Shown in pieces: positions 55,727 through 64,000 of a stretch of 64,000 nt of DNA. Position numbers and translations under genes: made by a program. The notes under the pieces were generated by a model. That model saw nothing but the letters and a program-made list of their open reading frames with translations, ran no database searches and was not told where the DNA came from. The DNA lies in contig ML978162.1 of assembly GCA_010015745.1 (NCBI GenBank), positions 248,001-312,000 on the forward strand. Reading direction: 5' to 3'. This DNA comes from Setomelanomma holmii. Lineage: Eukaryota > Ascomycota > Dothideomycetes > Pleosporales > Phaeosphaeriaceae. The stretch's first letter is position 1. Each line of letters begins with the position of its first letter.

Positions 55727-56562
55727 GTTGGATGTATAATGGGTGGAAGGGTGTGGTGTAGCTGATTGTCCAGGAGCTCCTTCGAAGGTTCTCAGTTCGG
55801 GAATTGGATATCGTATTCTGGTGTTGCGGTCAGATGGGTGCAGTGAAGTGGTGAAGTATACATACCTGCGCAAGCGCCAGATGCAAAGTCTTGTACGTGC
55901 GTATAATTACTTGAGCTAAAGTTCTCTTTGGTGGGTGGTAGTGCTCTCCAAGTAGGAGGTGGAGTTGCATTCGCAGGATTGCAAACCTTCGAGAGGTAAG
56001 AGAGCTCTAGGTCGCATGTCGTACCTGCCGTTTGGCGCAGCGCGTCCTCACGTGGTAAGTGCGACTGCGTCCCGCGGTCATAGCTCGGGTACACAATTGA
56101 AGGTGCCGTCACATGCATTGGCCAATTTGATCTCGATGAAGTCAAACGGTCTGTGGGATGCTGGTGATACATTCGCCATTGCGGCGTCCATTCATGAAGA
56201 GAAGTGAGCTTAGAAAACCACTCTATCGTAGCCTCGCTGGAAACACAACACAGCTGTATGGATGACTGAGTCCGAACTGGAAGTGGCATAGCCAACCTGT
56301 AAAGAAAAAGGCGAGATGAAAGCAGGTGTGCAGCACAATGATGCCAAAGGGACAATGCTTACACGAGACGGCCCAATTCATTGAGACGTTACATCCGTTG
56401 ATGAGCCAATTAGTTGTAGTACGATGGAAGCTATCACACGTACAGGTCGGATCCTATAGCCTGTCAAGTGTCAGAGCTCTGCAGCCTGCCACCTTTGCCC
56501 TCCGCGGTTGACCATAATCGATCCGCGTCCGCGAATTTACTTCAGGCTTCATGTACAACCTA
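55727..56562. other. Intergenic, no supported gene
   Basis: About 830 bp upstream of the Gly-rich gene and downstream of the reductase gene, both on the reverse strand. A 187-codon reverse frame here has no ATG at its start and no domain; it may be 5' UTR. Confidence 0.35.
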
Positions 56563-58383
56563 TCAGTAGGTGAAGGCTTCTTCGATGAAGTCAATGCTCC
56601 CACTAAACGTTCTGCGACTGACCGCTTTTTTGACGGTATTGTTGAACCCGCTCGGTCCGCAAGCCGTAACGACCATAGCGCCCACATGCGTAAGGATTTC
56701 TTCGTCGACTACCTCTTCCACATCGCATATTTGTCTACGCACGTCGAGACAAGATGGGATGTCTCGCGTGTCCAGCTCGATATGACTCATTCTAGAGACT
56801 TGCAGACGTATGCGAACAACTTCTTCGAACTTATCCATAGCCGCCACGTCCTCGAGCCAAGGCTCTATCCATTCAAGTGCTTCGATGTGAGGTATACACC
56901 AGACCAGTAGAATCTTTTGTGTCGCGTTCGTCCCGTTGTTGTGTCCGGCTAGTAGATGTCGCACGAAAGATAGCTGGTGGGTGATGCCAACGCCAGCGGC
57001 GAACAGAACAACCGTCCCATATGAGTCGAGCGAATGGAAACCACCATAAGGGCCTTCGATCGCGCCCCATAGTGATACTGTGTCGCTATCTGAGCGTTGC
57101 GCGAAGCTGCGAAGCTTCCGGGTCATGCCCGCACGAGCGCGGATGATGCAAGACATTGTACCGGGCCCACTGTCAATTTTGAGATCCGCAATATTCGACG
57201 GGAGCTTCTCTGAGTCGAGCAAAGTATAGCCAGAAGTGTGAGTCCATGCTACCGAGAAAGGGTGTGACGACCATAAAGCAATCCGTGGCAGGTACACATG
57301 GATGTGAGAACCTGGATTCGCGTTCCACGAACGAGGGATGGAGAAAGTTACACGCGTCGCTTGACCAGGTAATGCTTCCACAGTGACCTGAGACCAGATG
57401 CGCCGCCTCCATGAGGCATTGTAGTACACAATTCGGAAACCCCGAGCGAGTATCTCCACGATGAGAAAACCTATGATGAGGTATATCCATGGGAGTTGTG
57501 GCAAAGCGTGCGTTGCGAGGTGGAAGTACAGTCCAGTAATTGCAATAATGGCGCCCATGCGATGCATGGCTACAAAGGTATCGTAGAACGAGCGTCGCAA
57601 AGGTCCAAGCGAGTGAAAAGCCAACAGAATGAAGGCCGCAAAAGCGCTCAGACCCATTCGGAAGGAGAGAGAGTGGTGAAGTACCCACACGATGCTGTCC
57701 CATCCATCACGGCCATTGTACGTGACGTTCCAAGTATTGTATGCAAATGCCAATACGTGTACGGCAACTTGGCATACAACGAGTCTTGCGATCCAGCGGT
57801 GGAAGTAATTGAAGGTGTCGAAGCTGATGTGGAGTATCCAGATCAGTGGGTTGTTGCGGACAGCGAACAGGATAGCTAATACGAGATTGAATGCTGCCAA
57901 CGTACCGCAGCGGCCGCGAAGATGTGCGACGTCTTGAGGCCAAGGCCATGTCAGGAGAGGCATAGAAGCTATGCAATACGTGATGTTGCTGAGCATATAG
58001 ACAGTACTTATGAGAACCTGTGGCCGGACATGTTGACTAGCGAGGCTCCAAGCAAAGAGAAGGTAGGTTTCAGGATATCCCCAGCGGACAGGCGATGACC
58101 GTTTTGAATTGTGCAAGCTTTGACCTGGGCTAATGGCCACCTTGAGTCGTCTTTTGCTTTGGATACTTCTCGCAACGCGTATGACGAACGCGATCGAGAC
58201 GGTCACCAAGGTTGTCACAAGGAGGACGTGAACGAAAAGATAATCCGAAGGCTGGTCCACACCACTGAAGCCATGACTGAACTTAAAAGGATCCGGGTTC
58301 GCAAGGGATGTGTTGGGGCGGACATGGTCAATGTCTGGAGTGTACTCGATTTCTGTAGGGCGTGACTTTGAATCGAGACTCAT
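56563..58383 (-). CDS. FRE-type ferric/cupric reductase
   Basis: A single exon of 606 residues. Membrane helices run from about residue 50 to 310. The haem-ligand histidines are in YFHRWIARLVVCQVAVHVLAF and HRMGAIIAITGLYFHLATH. The cytosolic half has the FAD site SSHPFSVAW, the NADPH site LFAAGVGITHQLSFVRHLL and the C-terminal ACGPSGFNNTVKKAV. This is the full FRE/NOX-like layout. The enzyme passes electrons from NADPH across the plasma membrane to reduce iron or copper for uptake. No adjacent multicopper oxidase or iron permease is present. The last residues (SIDFIEEAFTY) match the usual family end, so the protein appears complete. Confidence 0.93.
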   Translation of the reverse strand: MSLDSKSRPTEIEYTPDIDHVRPNTSLANPDPFKFSHGFSGVDQPSDYLFVHVLLVTTLVTVSIAFVIRVARSIQSKRRLKVAISPGQSLHNSKRSSPVRWGYPETYLLFAWSLASQHVRPQVLISTVYMLSNITYCIASMPLLTWPWPQDVAHLRGRCGTLAAFNLVLAILFAVRNNPLIWILHISFDTFNYFHRWIARLVVCQVAVHVLAFAYNTWNVTYNGRDGWDSIVWVLHHSLSFRMGLSAFAAFILLAFHSLGPLRRSFYDTFVAMHRMGAIIAITGLYFHLATHALPQLPWIYLIIGFLIVEILARGFRIVYYNASWRRRIWSQVTVEALPGQATRVTFSIPRSWNANPGSHIHVYLPRIALWSSHPFSVAWTHTSGYTLLDSEKLPSNIADLKIDSGPGTMSCIIRARAGMTRKLRSFAQRSDSDTVSLWGAIEGPYGGFHSLDSYGTVVLFAAGVGITHQLSFVRHLLAGHNNGTNATQKILLVWCIPHIEALEWIEPWLEDVAAMDKFEEVVRIRLQVSRMSHIELDTRDIPSCLDVRRQICDVEEVVDEEILTHVGAMVVTACGPSGFNNTVKKAVSRRTFSGSIDFIEEAFTY

Positions 58384-59745
58384 GCTGATGCAATCGCTTT
58401 GTGCATTGATGTCTCCAACTGAATGAGCCTCTAGATGTAAGTCGTCCCAGAAGGCATGGTAAGATAGCGAGGTGATTCGCGGGAGAGAGGTCAGAGACAG
58501 ATTTCCGGTAACCAGGCTGTGTCGACTTGGGTGCCAGTACGTTGAAAAATTGAGTGCTTCGATTCAGGTGCACTATCTGTTCCAAAACTTTGCTATGTGA
58601 TCGAATGAGCCGTGGTCGAGTGTCTCCAAAGATTTGTCGATGTGGCCGCAGTCAGTCACAGTGATATAACGATCTGCGGTGGTTTGAGATGGGAGGTTTC
58701 CGTGAGATGCTAGCCTTTTTGCTCTCCTTGCTGATGGTTAGGCGACTGCACAAGCAAAGCCCGCCCCAAGCAGAGTCTGTCAGTGGGCGTAAGTAATACG
58801 AAGCTAGTCAAGTTGCACAGCCATCCGCGATTCGTCTAACGGCCGTTGTATGGCTGCTCCAGTGCGTGCAGTAGGGAGGCATTAGATATCGCTCGAAATG
58901 CCATATTCTGTTGGGTAGAAACCAATGCATGATTCTGAGTGTCATACACTATGGTCGTTACAGACAGAAGAGCAAGTAACAGGAGATCCTGAGCCGACTC
59001 GATCTCGATATCGTGGTGCAAGGCGAAATCTGTACGCCTGTGGCTGATTGTCCAGTGATCGCTCGGGCTCGAACGTGTGAGGGTTCCCAACTTTGGTGCT
59101 GCCCCTCGCCAATCTGGGGCGAAAAGGCCAGCCCCCAACAACGATCCTTGAGCATCAGATCTAAGCACGATCAATTATGGTACACGCCTTGATAGTAAGC
59201 GATCTCAATAGTGGTGCGCCAGTCGTAACTGACCACATATGTAAGGGGAACTGCATGCGTCTAGTCACGTCAGCCATTTGCAGAAGCCAGACAAGCGATC
59301 AAAGCCGCTGGCATCGAGATGAAGATGTCCTTGAGTTGCTTCTGAAGGTTGTTGGGATTGTTAACTAGCATATCTGCGCACCAAGTCGAACTGGCGGACA
59401 ACGCGTGAAGGTGTGCGTGTGCAGCTGGCAAAAGGGTGCCCTGCAGGGGGTGGAGACCAGGCCTTCTCGCGTCGCGCCTGGAACGGGTCGTCTTTACTAG
59501 TGACCAATACATCGAAACTTCTATATGTCTTCGATTGCAAGGTGTTGGCTATGTACTACCCAGGTGAGCAGTGAGTGGAAGGAACCATGTGCTGCCCTTT
59601 TCCCATAAGAAGGCTGTGCGCAGACGCGACGCGACGAAACGCCCCGGGCTTGCCGAAGCATCTTTTCAACACAATCGACATCAATCACTATATTCGTACA
59701 TTGGGCAGTTGTTCATCACAGACTTCATCTGACCATCGCATTGGT
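58384..59745. other. Intergenic, no gene seen
   Basis: About 1.36 kb between two reverse-strand genes. It contains a 112-codon frame without support. The part next to 58383 should contain the reductase promoter; I did not recognise iron-regulator sites with confidence. Confidence 0.4.
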
Positions 59746-60852
59746 CTATGGACAATGAACATTGCCTTGCAACCTTTTCTTAACCTTAATCCGCACCTTC
59801 CTTCTACGCCATGCTTCGCCACTACTGATCGCCACCCACCACGCCCAGAACAAGAATCCAAAAGCGAGACTCCACGAGATTGCTTCCGTACCAAACCATA
59901 CGAACAAGCCAAGCGTCTTCTTCAATCCTTTGTTGTCGGTGTCCATTATCTGTTCTGCAGCAACAATGACTTGCATCGCGCTCAACATGACGCTAAAGAC
60001 TGCGAACAGAAATAGAACAACGGGAAAGAATCGAGAAAAGTAAGTTCCATAACGTGACTCGAAGCGGTTGAGGTGCCAGCGGCGGAGATGGATCGCGGAG
60101 TGGAAGTTCAACGAATCGAGTTGTATTACTCCATAATGCCAGCGCGAGCTGACCGCGCTTTCGGGGATGCTGTCAAAGGACGAGATAAAGCCCACGAAGG
60201 CTTCGAAAGAAACGGCGCCAAATGATCCAAGCAAGTCGTGGCGTCTTGCGAGGTTAAAGTCCGATCGCCGCTGAATCAAACTCGAGTACGTCTTCAGAAA
60301 GCCGAGCGATGTTGCGATAATTCGTTCCCGGTCCTCGGAACTGATCTCGGTATTTGAAGTGTCCATTATATACTCCCAGAAAGCATACGACGTCAGGTAT
60401 GCGGGAAGTGGCTTGACCCACAAGATGCCCTCGATGCCAGCCCAGAGAAGATGCACCGAAGGGTCCTCCGTAACCTGGATCTTGCGATCGAGAACCATAT
60501 GCTGAGATATGGAGACGATATCAGGAGTCGGCCCCGCCCACCACAGTTTTTCCCCTAGCTTGTTCATTTCTGGGGTGTCAAGGTCTTTCAGACAGTATGA
60601 TATAATTTCCGACCCGAGATCCAGAAGCACTCGTGGCGCATCCGGCAACGTCTGACTTGAACCATGTCTTTGAAGATGCGACGGCGTCTCTAGTTCTCGT
60701 ACGTACACCAGGTCTTTGCATAGTTGGCTGCTTTCTTCAAAGGGCACTTTGGTGGCGTCCCACACCTCATTGGCTGCTGTGCTGCTTCTTGAGAATGAGG
60801 CTACACATGTCGGGGTTGCGGACACAGGGCTGATATTGTCCTCGGTCGCCAT
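59746..60852 (-). CDS. Fungal two-pass membrane protein, DUF6601-like
   Basis: 368 residues in one exon from the ATG at 60852. The N-terminal 230 residues are soluble, with LLWAGIEGILWVKPLPAYLTSYAFWEYIM. Then comes a block resembling a widespread fungal membrane-protein family: HYGVIQLDSLNFHSAIHLRRW, RFFPVVLFLFAVFSVMLSAMQV, and a second helix EAISWSLAFGFLFWAWWVAI followed by a basic RRRKVRIKVKKR tail. I think this is the group called DUF6601, by memory only. Many such genes sit in variable regions of fungal genomes and have no known function. Confidence 0.7.
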   Translation of the reverse strand: MATEDNISPVSATPTCVASFSRSSTAANEVWDATKVPFEESSQLCKDLVYVRELETPSHLQRHGSSQTLPDAPRVLLDLGSEIISYCLKDLDTPEMNKLGEKLWWAGPTPDIVSISQHMVLDRKIQVTEDPSVHLLWAGIEGILWVKPLPAYLTSYAFWEYIMDTSNTEISSEDRERIIATSLGFLKTYSSLIQRRSDFNLARRHDLLGSFGAVSFEAFVGFISSFDSIPESAVSSRWHYGVIQLDSLNFHSAIHLRRWHLNRFESRYGTYFSRFFPVVLFLFAVFSVMLSAMQVIVAAEQIMDTDNKGLKKTLGLFVWFGTEAISWSLAFGFLFWAWWVAISSGEAWRRRKVRIKVKKRLQGNVHCP

Positions 60853-61149
60853 GTTGTGCGATTGCGATCATTCGTGTTGTGAAGGAGGCTGTAAATGCCT
60901 CAGACGTGAGGTTACTGCTGATGAGGGGTTTCAGGCAAACAATACGAGCGCTCTGGTGATCCCTGTCCAGACCATGCGAGCGATGGTGTTTCATTGGACG
61001 CCATTTTGCGAAGCCACCACCATGCGATAACATGAAGAAGACTCAGCCCAATGATAACGCTCTCGCGATATGAATGCGAAATCGCGGGGATCTTGCTGCG
61101 ACGATTGTCACAACCTAGATACTTCTCAGCAAACTCAGGTTTGCTAGAC

Positions 61150-62231
61150 GGACTGCAACCGACCACTCGTCCACGTACTCATCGAGTTTCTCAGTTCTGT
61201 TGGAGTGCATGGCCCAAATATCGTCATTCTTTGCTCCATTACACCTCTTAACTGCAGTAAATCACTGTACGACACCTCGCTCGATGAGAATCCTGATATC
61301 ACAGGCATTCGGGCGCGATTGAAGCAGCTTATTGGTTCATTCCCATGGTTAGAACCAGCATAGGTCATCATCTCTTGGGCCCTTTCGGTGGGTCTGTCTA
61401 TCGCCCTCACATTATATATCGGTCTTCCCGTACATTTGCGACAGCGCCTGGGAGAATGCGACCGCCATACAAATGCCATTCGACGTGTCCTACTCGCATG
61501 CGGTGACCAGCAGCTTCTGACAGGGACCGCAATCCAGGTGGCGGCACTCATACAAATCTGCAGCATACATGGGAGACACTTCCTTGCTGTGTGGATACTG
61601 GCGTCGATATCTATGGTCGTGCACCTTGCTGTACTGCTACGGTTACACGATTCCTTTGCACGCCGATCGAAGAGTCTGCGCATGCGCGTTCTCGCTGTCA
61701 TTAGCAATGCACTACTACTCGTGGTCAGATGGAAATGAGCTTGTTTCAGAGCTTGCATCATCACCTGCTTGCATTCGAATACCGGAGCGCGCTCCGTCTG
61801 TGTTCATCGCAATGCAAGTGGTCTTGATATCTTTACCTTTCGTCGTTGTGGGAAACATGGTCAACATCTCGAGGGTCATGCTTGTTCAATGGCGGCCCCA
61901 GCTTATCCTTTCGGACACAACTCTCTTTTTATGTCTAAGTTAGTGTTCCTAGCATTATACATCGCAGGAGCTAGTCTAGCTTTCGACATCAGTATGGCAG
62001 ATATCGATACGAAGTGGGGATTTGGGCAGCTGCTTGCGATGATGACGCTGCTCTTCCCAGCATTTGCTGTGGTCGAGGCTTTCAAAGGTAAGCAATGCTC
62101 CTTCTTAAGCATCCTTTCCCAATTCAATCTACATCCGAGCTGACCTCGTCGTAGCAAAAGACAGCATATCTGATCCCGAGTCGATTTCCCTCCTGGAGGT
62201 CTATGCTGATGAGCTCGACGAGGCATCATGA
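61150..62231 (+). CDS. Fungal multi-pass membrane protein, exon structure partly unresolved
   Basis: The plus strand encodes blocks of a familiar fungal seven-helix-like family. SKSLYDTSLDENPDITGIR is followed, after a probable 51-nt GC-AG intron (61313-61363) that contains an in-frame TAG, by VIISWALSVGLSIALTLYIG, then LLACGDQQLLTGTAIQVAALIQ and WILASISMVVHLAVLLRL. Two frame changes follow (near 61730 and 61900) before FLALYIAGASLAFDISMAD, KWGFGQLLAMMTLLFPAFAVVEAFK and, after a GTAAGC intron, a short tail ending at 62231. No start ATG was found in the first block. It is either a many-exon gene with unusual donors or a decaying copy. Confidence 0.5.
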
Positions 62232-62776
62232 GTCTGTGCCTTCAGATACTATCAGTGGACGAGGTAGACGATTGTCTCGCAGAGCAACTGTCATCGTTCG
62301 TACACGGCGCTGGACATATGGCAGCGACAGATCCAGTGCAGAATGCCAAATACTACACAATCTAGGACCACGAGTCTTCCAATCTTGCTGTTCGACAATT
62401 GGCACGAAATGCATGTTAAGACCACTTGAGCACTCACCGGTTCTCTCGTGAAGGATTTCGCGCCAAGAGGCGCAGCTTTACCTTCACCAGATAGTCGCTG
62501 CGTCGCTCAGCGCTTCTGTATGCACCCTCACGGCGCAGTATTCTGCCTTGCTATTGATTCACCTTGTTTACAAATACTCTCGAACAAGTTCTGGGTATAC
62601 AATAACAGCTCATGCGTACTGCATAATACTCCGGGGCTGCACGTGATAACGTTGATGGCAAGTCGTCCTCGTACCTTCTAGACTCCACAAGAAGCAATTA
62701 AGTGTGCCTCAGAAGGTCTGGCTTGACTTGATTGATTACTTATTTGAGCCTAAAAGTTGCCTATAGAGGCTTAATG

Positions 62777-62794
62777 CTTACCTAGATAGGTAAG
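62777..62794. repeat. Short perfect inverted repeat
   Basis: CTTACCTA and its complement TAGGTAAG are separated by GA, giving an 8-bp stem. It lies in a gene-free stretch. It might be a hairpin or dimeric binding site, or chance. Confidence 0.5.
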
Positions 62795-63093
62795 TGGGTC
62801 TCTGAAGGTGAACGGATTGACTTGCTTGTTGCAGACTGTGGTACCTTCAATGGTCTTGACTCAATCGAATGCCAGCTAAAATCCGAGTTGCGAGCATACC
62901 AACACCACTGCATTGCAGCTCAGCGGTTTCTGTCAGTGTCGCAGCTGGACATTCGGCATTGTTCGCTGCTGTGCCGCAAAACCAATGACCGCCCTTTCTC
63001 ATCTGGTCGTTTTGCGCTGCATGCGCGCTTAAATTGCGGCGAAGCTCTTCAAATTGAGCCTTGTGGGAGGTAAATGCCCTAGGGCGATCAGGC

Positions 63094-63114
63094 AACCCTT
63101 GAACATCAAGGGTT
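63094..63114. repeat. Short perfect inverted repeat
   Basis: AACCCTTGA, then ACA, then TCAAGGGTT form a 9-bp stem with a 3-nt loop. No gene end is near, so a terminator role is not supported. Confidence 0.5.
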
Positions 63115-64000
63115 CACCACCTTTGGAGGCATGTCGCAAATTATTGCGCATAAGCCTACCTGACGAAAGTGAGGATTCGGCGCGGCCAATGCGCAACCTC
63201 CCGACCCTTTCCACGAGGAGTTGACAGATGACCAACTGATTATCACGAACATTCAGGTGCGTGGCTTGCTTAAGTGCCATGCCTGGCAGAGAAGGTGGAC
63301 AAAACGAGTGGGCGGGGCGTGTTTGGGACGAACGTGCGACAAAGCCGCTGTCTCAAGGGGCGGAGGCGCAGAAACCAAACGAAGAGACCCAACGAGAGAC
63401 CTTGCTGCCTCGTTTCCTGGGAACGTGCTTGCTTACAGAGCTCAGACCACGTTCAAACACCAGATCAGCACCGAAACTTTACCGCATGAAGACGGCACGG
63501 TTTCAAAATAATGCAAACCTGCATCCCCAGCACGCATTTGTTCTGCAAACATGTGCGGAAACTGTGTTGCAGAGTTCGTGGTTGGTTGGGTACGGCAAAA
63601 CCAACAGTTCGCCAGAACCACCGCCTATAATATTTGAGGTCACACAACGCCTTGCAACAAAGCTGATGTGACAGAACTGCGCTCGGACTCCGTGGCGGAC
63701 GTCACGTAGCCCCCGCGCCCCTGGCTCATAAGACGGTTGCGGCCTTGGCGTGGAGAGATGACGGTACCCCTGATAGTTACATATATGTCGGTCGCCGTGG
63801 GCCGCAGATCTGCATAAACCATCTGCGCCTCTTCTTTGCCTGGAGCACCCCTTTGATCATACAAACATTCTTCCGTTGTTTCGTTCTTTCAATCTACTTT
63901 GTACTACCGGCGGAACAGACAAACATTGAAACCAAGCAATTCTTAGTATAACTTGAACCCTTGTTGCAAACAGCGACTTTCACCTTCGAGTACTCGGGCG

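Larger units (their letters stand above)
62232..64000. other. Gene-free right end
   Basis: About 1.77 kb with only short overlapping frames. Two small inverted repeats occur (62777-62794 and 63094-63114). I saw no tRNA, transposon or domain signature. A gene could begin to the right of the window. Confidence 0.4.

Noticed and set aside
55792..56355. A 187-codon reverse-strand open frame
   Set aside because: It begins at a non-ATG codon and shows no recognisable features; it may be untranslated leader.
58836..59174. A 112-codon reverse frame between the reductase and the two-pass membrane protein
   Set aside because: No motif, no neighbour relation and shadow-like composition.
1..64000. tRNA genes, CRISPR arrays, bacterial operons or viral genes
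   Set aside because: No tRNA box B pattern, spaced direct repeats, ribosome binding sites or viral domains were seen; the introns show this is fungal nuclear DNA.

Overview
The window is nuclear DNA of a filamentous ascomycete (Pezizomycotina). The evidence is short spliceosomal introns of about 45-65 bp with GT..AG ends and CTAAC-like branch sites, fungal-only families (HET-domain proteins, Zn2Cys6 and fungal-specific transcription factors, GH131, FRE-type reductase), and housekeeping genes of fungal type (SPF1, GLN4, PEP7, MET2, MET8, METTL16-like). A Dothideomycete is my best guess, but that is inference. I saw no tRNA, rRNA, CRISPR or intact transposon.

Layout. 1-5.1 kb is a decayed accessory stretch: a TauD-like dioxygenase with nonsense codons, an UNC93-like MFS gene lacking an internal segment, and a broken HET-domain gene. 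5.6-10.5 kb holds small membrane proteins, mostly one-pass. 11.9-15.4 kb is one large gene with a Gly-rich repetitive ectodomain and a C-terminal multi-pass domain. 15.7-27.4 kb is a compact run of metabolic genes: paraoxonase-like lactonase, HAD dehalogenase, O-acetylhomoserine sulfhydrylase, nitrilase, homoserine O-acetyltransferase, Zn2Cys6 regulator and MFS monocarboxylate-type transporter. 27.6-31.9 kb is accessory again, with an interrupted small gene and a second HET gene broken by a 7-bp duplication. From 32.2 to 51.8 kb mostly conserved genes follow: SPF1, GH131, a fungal-specific TF, GLN4, a METTL16-like methyltransferase, MET8 and PEP7, with two small interrupted genes among them. 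51.8-55.1 kb is gene-poor. 55.1-62.2 kb holds a Gly-rich unknown, an FRE-type reductase and two membrane proteins. 62.2-64 kb shows no gene.

How the genes may work together. The 15.7-27.4 kb run is the most interesting part. MET2 makes O-acetylhomoserine and the sulfhydrylase uses it. A C-N hydrolase lies between them and starts divergently from MET2 across a promoter containing CACGTG. A pathway-type regulator overlaps the MET2 stop and shares a promoter with a transporter. This could be ordinary methionine synthesis, or a dedicated module such as cyanide fixation through gamma-cyano-aminobutyrate followed by nitrile hydrolysis. The second reading is a hypothesis. MET8 (siroheme for sulfite reduction) lies 25 kb away.

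Many accessory genes carry in-frame stops or frameshifts. Some look like real decay; others could be assembly indels or unusual introns, and each is labelled accordingly.
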